Source: Nitrospira sp. (GTDB lineage Bacteria; Nitrospirota; Nitrospiria; Nitrospirales; Nitrospiraceae). From it: a DNA stretch of 64,000 bases. The stretch spans positions 620,001 to 684,000 of the forward strand of contig JARFXP010000001.1 of the NCBI GenBank assembly GCA_029194675.1. Direction: 5' to 3'. The stretch's first letter is position 1. The number at the start of each line of letters is the position of its first letter. Below the pieces are notes generated by a model, which saw nothing but the letters and a program-made list of their open reading frames with translations, was not told the DNA's origin and did not search any database. Shown one piece after another: positions 1 to 9,261 of this stretch. A program made the translations under genes and the position numbers.

Positions 1-3000
1 GACCTGGAAATTCGCTGCGTCTTCTTTATTCATCTTTTTCAACGCATCTTCGGCTTCGAGGTGCGTGGCGAATGTCGTCGTCCCCTCAAAATTCGACAAA
101 TCGACCTTCGATTTCACCGTAAACGTCTTCGGTTCCGCGAGCGACGAGATCGCCGCCGCGCGGTAGCGGATCGCACCGAGACGCGAGGTGTCACTCATCC
201 CGACCGCGCTCCATTCCGAGAACAGCTTTGCCAAGTCGAACCGAACGGTCGTGGTTGTCCGTGGCTCTTCGGGCGGACTCGGGATGACGATATCCTCAAA
301 ATCCGCAGCAGCCGGCACCGGCGTTCCGCAATCCACGGCATTACTGCCGACGCTGACGCCGGCGGGTAACAGCTCAAATGACGGGCTCGACAGCTTCTGG
401 TCATCCGTCAAATCGCGAAACTGCGCCGGCGCGAAGTGATCGCGGACCAGATCACCGGCCAGCGGCGTCAGCATGGCGTTGCCCACCTTAATCTGCTGGA
501 TACGGAATTCTTGGGTGCCGCCCTGTGGCCGCGTATTGCCGAAGCGCGAAATCGGCGTGTTCAGCGGCACCACGCTTTGCTTCACCGTCAACGTGCTCAG
601 GGGATGAATGCGGACCGCACCGGCCTGGCCCTCTCGCAAGCTCACTAGACGCTCGCTGGTTCCCGGCATCACCGCGTTCCACGCAGCGGCGTCGGCCAAC
701 GCGGTGCGTAGTAAGGCCCCCACGTCGACAGGCGCAGGCAGCGGCGGCTTTTCGCCGGACACCAGCGTAGCGTTGAACGACACGGTGAAATCGATCCACC
801 AGATTTCGAATGTCGCCTTACCCTTGACGTTCAGCGGACGCGGGCCGGAGAGCTCGCCCGCAAAGCTGACCTTGAACAGATTCGTCGGGCCGGCTTTCAA
901 CTGCAGTGACGCAGACAACGAGGCGATGAAATGGAACGGATCAAACTGAATCAGCACATCGTACCCGGCTTGGCCCGAAATGCTGAATTTCGATTTCTTG
1001 GCGAACAGCTCGGCATGCGCGCCGAACTGCACCGTGTTCGACGTGATGGCGAAATATGAATCGCAACGGATCTTCAGATTCTCCGAGTCGGCAAAGACGA
1101 TCGCCGCGCGTTGCATGCGCTCCAAGCCCGGCGGTGGGACGAACGCCGGATGCAGGCCGCCGACAGACAGCGCGAAGAACGGCTGGTTGCCCCAGCTCAG
1201 ACGCATGCGCATTTCGCCCGTGATGACGAAGCGATCGACGAGGCGCGAATCGAACAGCACGGCGTCCAAGAACGCGCGTTTTTGATCGAAGTCGACGCCG
1301 CCGAAGATGTTCATCTGCAGACGAACGAGAGCGAGATCCTTCTTGGGTAGGACGGCCAACACCTGTCCCAGGATGAGGAATCGCGTCCGCACGCCCAGCT
1401 CGAGAATCAGCGCCAGATTGATGGTGATCAGCGGCGGTGTGCCCCAGGTGATCTGCGCCACGAGGCCGAACAGGTAATGATCGCGCGCCACCGGGAAGAA
1501 GTTGCGAATCACGCTCAGATACTGCGGCGCGTTACGAACCAAGTCCTTCGGCGCGAGCACGGCGTTGAGCGTGTTGGCGCGCACGCCCGCCTGCACCGCA
1601 TCTTCATTGACCGTGCGATGAATGCCCAACAGCCCCCCGATGCCGATGAGCATGAAACCGAAGCCGATGGGAATGGGCTTGAAGCCGTCCGCCGTGATGA
1701 TTACGAGCAGCGAAAAGCCGCCGCCGGGTATGTTCGTGTTCAGCAGGCCCAGAGCCGACAGCGCCGCGAAGCCTTCGATCTCCAAATGCAGAGCGCCTGC
1801 GTATTGCGAGTGCTCGCGATCGAGATCTAAGAAGCCGCCGCCGTGAACGACCTTGCCGTCGATGTCCAGGCCGATGGCCTTGGGCGGCTGAAATCCGAAA
1901 TCCAAATCGAACAGGCCGAGGTTGGCGTCGGGCTTGACGAAATCGACGGTCAGCGCGAATCCCATCTTGTCGAAGCTGGCCGTCAGCGGACCCAGTCGCA
2001 CATCCGCGGCGAGAGTTGCGGCCAAAGTGAGTTTGGCGTTCCCGTCCTCCGATTGGGGCTTGAGGCCAAGCGACAGAAACTGAATCCGCGCAGGCCCGAA
2101 CGTCTTGCCGACAGGCGTGATGCGATTGAGATCAGCGGCGGCGGCGGCATCGACTTCGCGAGACCGCGGGGCTCTCGACAGTGAAGCGAGACGCGGCGAT
2201 GAGGGCAGAGGCGGCGGCGAATTGGTTTGCTTGATGACGTTACCCTTGCCGCCCTCGAGAAAAAATCCCCGCTCCGTCGACCATCCCAGCCCCAAGTTCA
2301 GCGGAATCTGCTTCTCGCCCGGCAGAATCTGCGACAGAAACCCGTTGCCGGACTTGTCGAGGTTCAGCACCACCTCGCTCTCGCGCGAGAGCGCCCGCAC
2401 GCCTGCAACGGCCGGAGACAATTCGAATTCCGCTTCAAACTTACCGAATTGCAGATGCGAACCGTCTTCCTTGCCAAGCCGGTAGAGCGGCGTTTCGGCA
2501 CTGCCGCCTTCGAAGCCGAACTTGATGCTCGGCTGTCCCGGACCGCCCGCGCTGGACTTGGAAAACTCGTCGAGATGAAAGAACAAGTCCCCGGACGTCA
2601 CCGACGGCGTGACTTTGAAGCGCCAATCTTTGTTGATTGGGACGTTGATGCTCGCGCCGAACTCAAAAGAGACCAACAAGCCAGGACCGCCGTGAATCTT
2701 GGGTATGAACAGCAACGTGAGTGTGCCGTTCTTGTCGATGGCTTTCTTGGGGTCAGTAGGGCTACGCTCCTTCCAATTGAAGCGGAGAGAGAGCGTGCGC
2801 TCGGACATCTTGTCGAGGAGCGGCGTGGCGGAGCCGGGCGCGGGTTCCCAGCCGTACAGCGGCTCGATGGCCAGCGTCGAAAGATCGCCGTCGTCCTCGC
2901 GCGACGTGGAGGACGTCAACCCCTTAAACTCCAGAATGACGAGCGCGGCCGCGAGCGGAATGAACACGCTGTCCGAAAACGTGCGTGCTTGCTCTTCGTC

Positions 3001-3633
3001 GTCGAGCAGCCAACCGCGCTTTCTAAAGATCGTGACAAAGCGGTTCCACACCACATGCGGAATCGTGGCGGTGAGCGGCTCTTCCAGAAAACCCAGCGGT
3101 TGCGCCAACCAATAGATGAGTGGGCCGTATGGCACGAAGTGCAGACGCAGATAGTCCACCATCAAGATGTCGATCAAGCGGTGGACCAGCTCCGGGATGT
3201 TATGGATGCCCTCGACGTCCAGCGCTTTCACGAAGTTCGTCAGCGCGGTGAAGACTTCCTTGATATCGCCGAGCGCCTTCTTGAAATCGTCAAAGCTCGG
3301 ATCCTTGGCATCGCGATAGGCGCGGATGTCGGCGAGATTCTTCTCCGGAAGCACCAGCTTCGCCGCCTTGCTCGACGACAGGCCCAACACCTTGCCGAGA
3401 TCTTGGGCGTGCGCCGTAGAAACCTCCGTTTCGACGCTGATCGTCTTGCGATACTCATTGATGCCTTTGATCCGGTGCTGCGGGAACGGCTGCCCCACGG
3501 GAATATTGGGCGGTAGCCCCAAATCGATGAGGACCTCGGCGCGCGCCGCATCGTCGTTCAAACGGTCGGCCAGCCACTCGTAGAATTCGCCGACCTTGCC
3601 GACGACGGTCTGCAGAATGTCCTCGGCGCTCAT
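1..3633 (-). CDS. very large DUF6603-like protein, C-terminus beyond left edge
   Basis: I read this reverse-strand frame codon by codon from the ATG at 3633 to base 1: 1211 codons without a stop, so the gene continues past the window. The N-terminal ~250 residues are helical and mixed. From about residue 300 the protein becomes Gly- and beta-rich, with long stretches of alternating hydrophobics. Around residues 655-675 it has the Gly-rich segment FGFMLIGIGGLLGIHRT, which resembles the DUF6603 family from memory (family name moderately sure). There is no signal peptide. The ATG overlaps the stop of the upstream phosphatase gene (ATGA), so the two are probably co-translated. Function is unknown; the size and repetitive beta content suggest a structural or surface/particle-associated protein, which is inference only. 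Confidence 0.8.
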   Translation of the reverse strand, partial: MSAEDILQTVVGKVGEFYEWLADRLNDDAARAEVLIDLGLPPNIPVGQPFPQHRIKGINEYRKTISVETEVSTAHAQDLGKVLGLSSSKAAKLVLPEKNLADIRAYRDAKDPSFDDFKKALGDIKEVFTALTNFVKALDVEGIHNIPELVHRLIDILMVDYLRLHFVPYGPLIYWLAQPLGFLEEPLTATIPHVVWNRFVTIFRKRGWLLDDEEQARTFSDSVFIPLAAALVILEFKGLTSSTSREDDGDLSTLAIEPLYGWEPAPGSATPLLDKMSERTLSLRFNWKERSPTDPKKAIDKNGTLTLLFIPKIHGGPGLLVSFEFGASINVPINKDWRFKVTPSVTSGDLFFHLDEFSKSSAGGPGQPSIKFGFEGGSAETPLYRLGKEDGSHLQFGKFEAEFELSPAVAGVRALSRESEVVLNLDKSGNGFLSQILPGEKQIPLNLGLGWSTERGFFLEGGKGNVIKQTNSPPPLPSSPRLASLSRAPRSREVDAAAAADLNRITPVGKTFGPARIQFLSLGLKPQSEDGNAKLTLAATLAADVRLGPLTASFDKMGFALTVDFVKPDANLGLFDLDFGFQPPKAIGLDIDGKVVHGGGFLDLDREHSQYAGALHLEIEGFAALSALGLLNTNIPGGGFSLLVIITADGFKPIPIGFGFMLIGIGGLLGIHRTVNEDAVQAGVRANTLNAVLAPKDLVRNAPQYLSVIRNFFPVARDHYLFGLVAQITWGTPPLITINLALILELGVRTRFLILGQVLAVLPKKDLALVRLQMNIFGGVDFDQKRAFLDAVLFDSRLVDRFVITGEMRMRLSWGNQPFFALSVGGLHPAFVPPPGLERMQRAAIVFADSENLKIRCDSYFAITSNTVQFGAHAELFAKKSKFSISGQAGYDVLIQFDPFHFIASLSASLQLKAGPTNLFKVSFAGELSGPRPLNVKGKATFEIWWIDFTVSFNATLVSGEKPPLPAPVDVGALLRTALADAAAWNAVMPGTSERLVSLREGQAGAVRIHPLSTLTVKQSVVPLNTPISRFGNTRPQGGTQEFRIQQIKVGNAMLTPLAGDLVRDHFAPAQFRDLTDDQKLSSPSFELLPAGVSVGSNAVDCGTPVPAAADFEDIVIPSPPEEPRTTTTVRFDLAKLFSEWSAVGMSDTSRLGAIRYRAAAISSLAEPKTFTVKSKVDLSNFEGTTTFATHLEAEDALKKMNKEDAANFQV

Positions 3634-6464
3634 GGTTGCCCTCGCAGCACGGGGCGCTTCTCCGTAGGATTACCGGTTAGACGCGCCTTGTGAGTGGTGA
3701 ACGGCTGATGATCGGAAGAAGCATTCGGCAACTCGTACGGAAAGACCGTGTGCAGTTCCTGAATCGCGTGCAGGACGTCTTGATTCTGGGGGTCCTTGAG
3801 GATCTTGAAATGGATCAGCCCCAGATTGGGGCCGATACACAGCTGTCTGCCATTGCGCATGACGTCGAAGCTTCGATGATGGCGTGCAACCAGACGACGA
3901 TAGGCGTCGGCGAAATTGCTGCGGAAGTTGGGATTCGGAATCGGCGTGGAGACGATATCGATCCCCGCCGATGGAGGCTTCGCTGCCTCGGGACGCTCTT
4001 TGTCCGGCTCATAGGGCTGACCGTTGAATTCCGGCCGTTCGTCGAGCAGCACATTGATCCGCCACGACCAATCGGGCGGCGTGGCCGGCTTCACGGCTAT
4101 TCCCTCCGGCCAACCGTAGGCGGGAAGCAACATAGGCTCGTCTTCCAACCGCGCCCGCAATGCGGGAACGGCCCGCTTCGCTTTGTCATTGAGCACATCG
4201 GCTTTCGCGTTCCAGCCGAGACGCTCGGCGTTGATGTGAGCGCGCACGAGCTGCTGCGCGCGAGAGAGGCGCAGATCGATATCGCGTAAATACTCCGGCA
4301 AGACCTTCTTGAAGCCGCTGGACGTGAATTGCACGAAGCGGCAGGGATTGCCGTCGGGATCGGTGTTCTTCCAGTAGCTCATCGCTTGAGCCGAGCCGAA
4401 GTGCACGTCACCGGAAAGCAGGACGACTTTGCGGTAGGGTTCCAGCCGCTTGAGCAGCGCCTCGGTCGCTTTCGGATCGAATGCCCATGCTTCAATCGCA
4501 TCGGGATTCGTGCCGGGCATGCCACGCAGGTTTTCGTTGCCGTTGGCGATGATCTCTTTGACATCGAAGGCCCGGTACGCCAGCGGCGCAATCAGCTCAT
4601 CGAACATCGGCGGACCGAGCACCGGCAGCGGCGCGACAACAATCAGCACTTCTTTTTCCGACGGCAACGGACCAGCTGGGATCTGTTTCTCGATCGCCCC
4701 GAGAATGATATTTGTCGGCGGCCCCCCGCGAGTGACCCAGTTCCGTTGTGTGCGGTTATCGAGAGCCACCACGAGATGCCGCGTGCCCGGCACTGAAAAG
4801 TGCCAGGATAATTGGTCGTCGAACTTCGTCACGTCGATCGTGCGGCGATTCAGACCCAAGAGCTGCTCGATTTCATCGTTCGCGGTTTGTTGCGTCGCCG
4901 ATGTTGATGCGCCGGTGTACAGCATCGACGCGAGCTCCAAGAGCCTCTTGGGCTTTCCTTGCGTGTACTTTTCAGGATCGTTGCCCCAACCTTGAAACAG
5001 CGCGAACGCCAACATGCCGTTGCGGACACAGGCGCGACCCAACGGATTGGTCATCACGCGATCACGCCACATCGGGTTCAAGTTCCAATCGTCGGTGACT
5101 TCGTGGTCGTCCCACATCATGTAGGTCGGAACGTTGGCCATGGCGCGCCGGACTTTGTGTTGGTTTTTGAGGGCTTCGAGACAGTTGTCCCGACCTCGAT
5201 CAAGAATGACTTTGTACAAGCCCCCGAGATCGTCTTTGACCTGCTGCATGAAGTCTTTGAACTTGCCGAGTTCATCCGCCGTGAGCCCCTCCGCAAACGT
5301 GTAGACCTTGGGAAACGTGGCGCGCACCGGCGACCCTTGCGCCGGGAGTTTGCCGGGCTGCAACGTATCCGTATCGATAGGATCTCGCCCGACAGGATCG
5401 AAATCGTCCTTCTTCTTGATGACTGATTTCAGCTCATCGGCGGTGAGTGTCTTGAATGCGAAGTCGGTGAATCGGCGAAGCAACGCGTCGGCGATCTTGG
5501 GTTGATTCTTGTCGTCGCGACGGCGGAAGAGCGGCAGCGCGGTGTCGGGAACCTTGGCGATGTAGTTGGCGCGAAACTCCGCGATGGTGTCGTCGAAGTC
5601 CTTGATCGCGGCTGGCCGCCACAACTCGTTATTCCACGCAAAGAGATACATCGCCGCCAGTTCACCGAAGGACAGCAAATGCGAGTGATTGTCCACCGTC
5701 GTCATTCGCGCTTCCGACAACACGAGGTTCTTGCGCATCCCCGCGGGAAAGTTCTGCTCATCGGCCAGGCTGAACTTCGCCGCGAGTCCGTTGGGCTCGT
5801 TGGTCGGCAAGAACTCCCGTTTGGCCAGTAGGTCTTGGCCAAGGGCGATCATCTGAGGAAGCACTCGCCGTTCCACGTCGTCCGCATAGATTTGATCGCC
5901 GGCAAGGAGAAGTTGATGGATGCGTTGGTTCGGGTCCTGGAATTTCTCTTTGATCAGATCGTCGACCCCGGGAAGCGCGTCCGATAACCCCGCCACCTGA
6001 AGACGGCAGGAACCGTGAATGATCTTCAGATCCGTCAGCTTGTCCGGCGGAAGCGCGAAGCTGGGCAACTGATCGAGCACGTATCCGAGCGCCAGCCTCC
6101 GCTTTTCGGCAGGCGTCGTGCTGAGGACGTTGTCTTGGAGCAAGCCCAGCGACTTCAGGTCGTTCTTCGCACCACCCGTCTTTTCGGTAAGCGAGATGTT
6201 GTAGGAATAAAGTTGGCCGGGCTTGAGGACATCGGCGCCCGTGAGCTTCATCATCACGACGGCAAGATGAAGCTTGTCACCGATCGCCAGCGAGTCTACC
6301 TTGTCGGCATCGCGGCTGACCTTCGGCGGGTCGCCGGCCTTCGCGAGGCCCTCAAACAAGGACAGCTGCACTGAGCAAGCCTTGCTCAGTGCAACCCACA
6401 CAGAAACTAACCCAGACTCAACCCGGCGAAGAATGGGACCGGACAGAATCAGCGGCAATTCCAC
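3630..6464 (-). CDS. PhoD-like metallophosphatase/phosphodiesterase (944 aa)
   Basis: Predicted metal-dependent phosphoesterase of the PhoD/alkaline phosphatase D superfamily. Metal-site motifs appear in order: HGSCR near residue 152, LLAGDQIYADD near 190, MMWDDHEVTDDW near 450 and LLSGDVHFGS near 685. The N-terminal ELPLILSGPILRRVE is typical of long PhoD-like proteins. I chose the GTG at 6464 because GCGAGG lies about 6 nt upstream and the frame further upstream does not look like protein. No signal peptide is evident, unlike Tat-exported classical PhoD, so it may act in the cytoplasm or on a particle. The stop overlaps the start of the giant downstream gene, implying joint function. The substrate is not predictable. 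Confidence 0.88.
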   Translation of the reverse strand: MELPLILSGPILRRVESGLVSVWVALSKACSVQLSLFEGLAKAGDPPKVSRDADKVDSLAIGDKLHLAVVMMKLTGADVLKPGQLYSYNISLTEKTGGAKNDLKSLGLLQDNVLSTTPAEKRRLALGYVLDQLPSFALPPDKLTDLKIIHGSCRLQVAGLSDALPGVDDLIKEKFQDPNQRIHQLLLAGDQIYADDVERRVLPQMIALGQDLLAKREFLPTNEPNGLAAKFSLADEQNFPAGMRKNLVLSEARMTTVDNHSHLLSFGELAAMYLFAWNNELWRPAAIKDFDDTIAEFRANYIAKVPDTALPLFRRRDDKNQPKIADALLRRFTDFAFKTLTADELKSVIKKKDDFDPVGRDPIDTDTLQPGKLPAQGSPVRATFPKVYTFAEGLTADELGKFKDFMQQVKDDLGGLYKVILDRGRDNCLEALKNQHKVRRAMANVPTYMMWDDHEVTDDWNLNPMWRDRVMTNPLGRACVRNGMLAFALFQGWGNDPEKYTQGKPKRLLELASMLYTGASTSATQQTANDEIEQLLGLNRRTIDVTKFDDQLSWHFSVPGTRHLVVALDNRTQRNWVTRGGPPTNIILGAIEKQIPAGPLPSEKEVLIVVAPLPVLGPPMFDELIAPLAYRAFDVKEIIANGNENLRGMPGTNPDAIEAWAFDPKATEALLKRLEPYRKVVLLSGDVHFGSAQAMSYWKNTDPDGNPCRFVQFTSSGFKKVLPEYLRDIDLRLSRAQQLVRAHINAERLGWNAKADVLNDKAKRAVPALRARLEDEPMLLPAYGWPEGIAVKPATPPDWSWRINVLLDERPEFNGQPYEPDKERPEAAKPPSAGIDIVSTPIPNPNFRSNFADAYRRLVARHHRSFDVMRNGRQLCIGPNLGLIHFKILKDPQNQDVLHAIQELHTVFPYELPNASSDHQPFTTHKARLTGNPTEKRPVLRGQP

Positions 6465-6892
6465 GGCGAACCTCGCGTGAAGTCCGATTTGCGCCGACCC
6501 TTCGGCGCCTTGCTCTCGTCCGTCACGGTGCGAGCGTATACACCAATCATTGCCCGCCATCAAGGCAAAAGATGCGGCTCGCGAAATCACGGAGGGTATA
6601 GGACAATTGAAGGGCCTTTTCCACCAGCGATCTTTGTCACCCCGGTGCCGTGCCTCCCTCGCGACCCATCCGCTCGCGCTGCTGGTTGTGCCTCTGTGCG
6701 CTCCGTCGCCACTCACAGCCGCCATCTTGCCAGCCAGCGCCCCGGCGACGGCTGACGTGTCGCCGAAGCGAGGTTGATGTCATTCTGGATATCCGCACGG
6801 CCGGGCTGGTAAAAGATAGCGGTGATCTGGTTATTGCTGACCCAGCCGGAAAGGAATGTTGCGCGATGATGTCAACACTCAGGACGAGCAGG
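6465..6892. other. intergenic region between divergent genes
   Basis: This 428-bp gap separates the phosphatase gene (leftward) from the secreted-protein gene (rightward). Open frames cross it on both strands but are Arg/Ser/Pro-rich and lack recognisable features. It presumably holds divergent promoters; I could not pick out a convincing -35/-10 pair. Confidence 0.5.
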
Positions 6893-7588
6893 ATGCGCAC
6901 CCATGTACCGCGAGATACCACGTCGGGGCGCACGAGGAGCAAGCAGCGCCTCATCAGCCGCGCCTGCCTTGCGACGGCATTGCTGGTGACGATCACCGCC
7001 TCGGCTCAGCCGGTGCACACCGAAGACGGGGGCCAGACGAAGTTCACGCGCATCTCGACTCAGTATATCGCGGCTTTGGGCGATCCACGTGCGACCTCCG
7101 GGAGCGGTGCGCAATTGTGGGGTCTGTGGCCGCTGGACCCAGGTCCTCGAGGCGTGAAGCTGAACCGCTATCAATCACTAAAAAATTCCGGTGGCGTCGC
7201 CCCGGCGCGCTGGAAGTTCGACGAGACGGACTGGTGGCTGGAGGAACACGGCTTGATCATGGAGCAACCGACCGTCCCACTTCCTCCCGGCAAATACCTG
7301 GTCACGGGCGCCCGCAAGGTGACGGCAGCGCTGACTATTCATCCCGCCGACAGCCATGGCGACAGGCGCTGGGAGCTCGATCAAGGCGCGACGCTCTACG
7401 ACGTGACCCACCTGGCCTGCCGTTCCGCGCGGTATACACCGGCGACGGGGGGTGGTTCCTGCTCGCCGGCCAACGCCAAGCAGACGGCGTTTCCAGTTGC
7501 GCCAGGGGGAACGATGCCTCCGGTCGAGGGCTGCACGAAGCAGGACTATGCAGTGCTCATCGTGATCGGCGTGGGCGTGGAAGACTGA
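6893..7588 (+). CDS. secreted protein of unknown function; parent of two downstream 3'-end copies
   Basis: About 231 aa. A basic N-terminus is followed by a hydrophobic stretch (ACLATALLVTITASAQ) that looks like a cleavable signal peptide, so the product is probably exported. The mature part contains WGLWPLDPGPRGV, a segment rich in Pro/Gly, four Cys in the C-terminal half, and ends GVGVED. I do not recognise the family. The start is uncertain: ATG 6893 has GGACGAG just upstream, while ATG 6866 or 6869 follow AAGGA. The last ~77 codons and the stop are repeated twice downstream (8424-8672 and 9298-9547), with TA modules between, so this is the intact parent of a tail array. Confidence 0.75.
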   Translation: MRTHVPRDTTSGRTRSKQRLISRACLATALLVTITASAQPVHTEDGGQTKFTRISTQYIAALGDPRATSGSGAQLWGLWPLDPGPRGVKLNRYQSLKNSGGVAPARWKFDETDWWLEEHGLIMEQPTVPLPPGKYLVTGARKVTAALTIHPADSHGDRRWELDQGATLYDVTHLACRSARYTPATGGGSCSPANAKQTAFPVAPGGTMPPVEGCTKQDYAVLIVIGVGVED

Positions 7589-7655
7589 ACCGCTGTGGCG
7601 CACCGACGGCTTACGTGTCGGACGTGCTATTCAAACAAGAATTCCCCGTCCCCTG

Positions 7656-7976
7656 CTAGGTTTCCATCTCCAATAAGCTCCACCAGTCCCGTGCCGCATG
7701 TAGCACGCGCACGATGGTAACACCATCCGAGTGTGGAATATAGAAAATCAGGTAGTTCTCAAATCCTTTGATGTGCCACTTGCGCATCGTGGCAAGATCA
7801 GGATGACGTAGCGTCAGCTGTGCGCCGATCATCGGTTGACGGGCCAGATCATTGAAACTCGCTTCGGCACAGGTCAGGAACCGCTCTGCCATGTCCAGCC
7901 CCGCTTCTTCTGCGAGATACACAAATTGCTCGACCAGGTCGCGCCTGGCCGCCGCGTGCCGGTAGACCGTCGCCAT
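7656..7976 (-). CDS. parE: ParE/RelE-family toxin
   Basis: A 106-aa protein with the RelE/ParE fold signature: basic helical N-terminus (YRHAAARRDLVEQFVYLAEE), central AERFLTCAEASFNDLARQP, and the C-terminal FYIPHSDGVTIVRVLHAARDW, typical of ParE. Known ParE proteins poison DNA gyrase. The ATG overlaps the stop of the upstream antitoxin gene (ATGA). The pair lies on the strand opposite to the secreted-protein gene and its 3'-end copies on either side. Confidence 0.9.
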   Translation of the reverse strand: MATVYRHAAARRDLVEQFVYLAEEAGLDMAERFLTCAEASFNDLARQPMIGAQLTLRHPDLATMRKWHIKGFENYLIFYIPHSDGVTIVRVLHAARDWWSLLEMET

Positions 7977-8236
7977 CAGCGCGGCTTCTTTCGGGCAGCC
8001 ACCTTTGCTAAAGCCTCGGCGCGAATCTCTTTCCAATCTGCCGGCGTCAGTGCCGCTTTCGAACTCCTCAATCCCTCCAGCAATTTTGCTTCCAGCTCAT
8101 CCTCGGCTTTGCGCTTTTCATCGGCCCGGATAAGTTCCCGCACATATTCGCTGGCGCTGCTGTACCGACCTTGGGCGATCTGCCCATCTACAAATTGCTT
8201 CAAGGGATCAGGCAAAGAAATGTTCATACTCTGCAT
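7976..8236 (-). CDS. parD: ParD-family antitoxin
   Basis: An 86-aa protein with an N-terminal ribbon-helix-helix segment (MNISLPDPLKQFVDGQI) and SASEYVRELIRADE, the ParD/CC2985 antitoxin pattern. The C-terminus is charged and would wrap the toxin. GGAGG sits 7 nt before the ATG at 8236; ATG 8227 is an alternative. It is the first gene of a two-gene operon with the overlapping ParE toxin. It likely represses its own promoter through the AT-rich palindrome at 8278-8318. Confidence 0.9.
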   Translation of the reverse strand: MQSMNISLPDPLKQFVDGQIAQGRYSSASEYVRELIRADEKRKAEDELEAKLLEGLRSSKAALTPADWKEIRAEALAKVAARKKPR

Positions 8237-8277
8237 CGGGTGCCTCCTTCAGTAATGTACCTTTTCGACTATGCCAC

Positions 8278-8318
8278 ATATGGCGAGAAATGGCAATATA
8301 TGTCATTATATGCCATAT
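8278..8318. promoter_or_regulatory. probable ParD operator (nested palindromes)
   Basis: AT-rich dyad about 40 bp upstream of parD. The outer arms ATATGGC (8278-8284) and GCCATAT (8312-8318) are perfect inverted repeats. An inner 25-bp dyad, 8291-8315, has TGGCA...TGCCA ends and 10 of 12 paired positions. RHH antitoxins normally bind such repeats to autoregulate; binding here is inferred. Confidence 0.55.
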
Positions 8319-8387
8319 CGAACTGTGGGTTAGCGACTGCATCCACATAGACGAATATCCGCTTTCATCTATGTGAGTATGAATGAA

Positions 8388-8735
8388 GGTTGAAGGGCAA
8401 CACCGGTGGCCCGAGCGGAGACTCATGGCAACACGTACTGGGAGCTCGATCAAGGCGCGACACTCTATGACGTGACGCACCTGACCTGCCGTTCCGCACG
8501 CTATACACCGGCGATGGTAGGTGGTTCCTGCTCACCGGCTCACGCAAAGCAGACAGCGTTTCCAGTTGCGCCAGGGGAGCGATGCCTCCGGTCGAGGGCT
8601 GTACGAAGCAGGACTATGCAGTGCTCATCGTGATCGGCGTGGGCGTGGAAGACTGAACCGCGGTGGCGCACCGACGACTTGCGCATCGACTTCAATAAAT
8701 AAAGCTCGATACCTTTTCAGTGTCTGTGCGATCTA
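8388..8735 (+). pseudogene. second copy of the secreted-protein 3' end, frameshifted
   Basis: From 8424 to 8672 the sequence matches 7356-7603, the C-terminal ~77 codons, stop and short 3' flank of the secreted-protein gene. One base is missing in the G run near 8575, shifting the frame before the conserved GVGVED end, so it cannot make the normal tail. About 36 bp before it (from 8388) and about 60 bp after it are also shared with the third copy at 9262-9605 but not with the parent, so copies two and three form a longer repeat unit. There is no start region. Confidence 0.8.
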
Positions 8736-8954
8736 TAGCAATCGAAGAAACTCCTCCACCGTGAGATCCGCCTGACGGATAATGGCACGGAGCGTTCCGC
8801 GATCGAGTTCTTTGTGATCCGGCACCACCAGTTGGGCGAAGGGTTGCGACCGTCGAAGAATGACATGGCTGCCTTCCTGCCGCTTCATCACAAAACCTGC
8901 TCGCTCCAACGCTTTCATGCAGGCTCGGCCGGAAAGACTCGGCAACTTACTCAT
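8733..8954 (-). CDS. hicA: HicA-family mRNA interferase toxin
   Basis: A 73-aa protein with the HicA/YcfA double-stranded-RNA-binding-like fold: SGRACMKALERAGF, then the hallmark GSHVILRR containing the catalytic His, and a C-terminal TLRAIIRQADLTVEEFLRLL. HicA toxins cleave mRNA. The ATG overlaps the stop of hicB by 4 nt, giving an antitoxin-first order. It is flanked on both sides by copies of the secreted-protein 3' end. Confidence 0.93.
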   Translation of the reverse strand: MSKLPSLSGRACMKALERAGFVMKRQEGSHVILRRSQPFAQLVVPDHKELDRGTLRAIIRQADLTVEEFLRLL

Positions 8955-9157
8955 ACAGCCATCAACACAGCTTCGAACCGCTCTTCAGGCACGGCAAGTT
9001 TGTCTTCTTCCAAAGCGGCAATGTAACCCCGAATGGCTTCTCGGATATTGCCAACGGCCTCTTCTTTGGTCTTCCCCTGGCTCAAACAACCCGGTAAGCT
9101 TGGACACTCCGCCACCCAATAGTCGTCCTCTCCACGGTAAATAATCACCTGTCTCAC
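8951..9157 (-). CDS. hicB: HicB-family antitoxin
   Basis: A 68-aa short HicB: YRGEDDYWVAECPSLPGC, then SQGKTKEEAVGNIREAI, the partial RNase-H-like HicB fold. No separate C-terminal DNA-binding domain is present, as in many short HicBs. The start is GTG at 9157, preceded by GGGGAGGTGACCC, a strong ribosome binding site. It is coupled to hicA downstream by a 4-nt overlap. Confidence 0.92.
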   Translation of the reverse strand: MRQVIIYRGEDDYWVAECPSLPGCLSQGKTKEEAVGNIREAIRGYIAALEEDKLAVPEERFEAVLMAV

Positions 9158-9217
9158 GGGTCACCTCCCCTAGTACGTACCAACGTCCCTGTTCCGAAAC
9201 CGGCGATGAGTTCCGCC

Positions 9218-9229
9218 TATGCTAGCATA
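9218..9229. promoter_or_regulatory. perfect 12-bp palindrome upstream of hicB
   Basis: TATGCTAGCATA is perfectly self-complementary and lies about 60 bp before the hicB start; a second small palindrome, GTACGTAC, lies near 9172-9179. The position fits an autoregulatory operator, but no binding evidence exists in the sequence alone. Confidence 0.4.
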
Positions 9230-9261
9230 CTTTGACAATTCCACTGAGCAGGGTGTGAATT

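Noticed and set aside
2227-3516. 429-codon plus-strand open frame
   Set aside because: It lies entirely antisense to the continuous 1211-codon minus-strand gene, is Arg/Glu-rich without domain features, and shares its codon register, so it is a shadow of GC-rich coding DNA.
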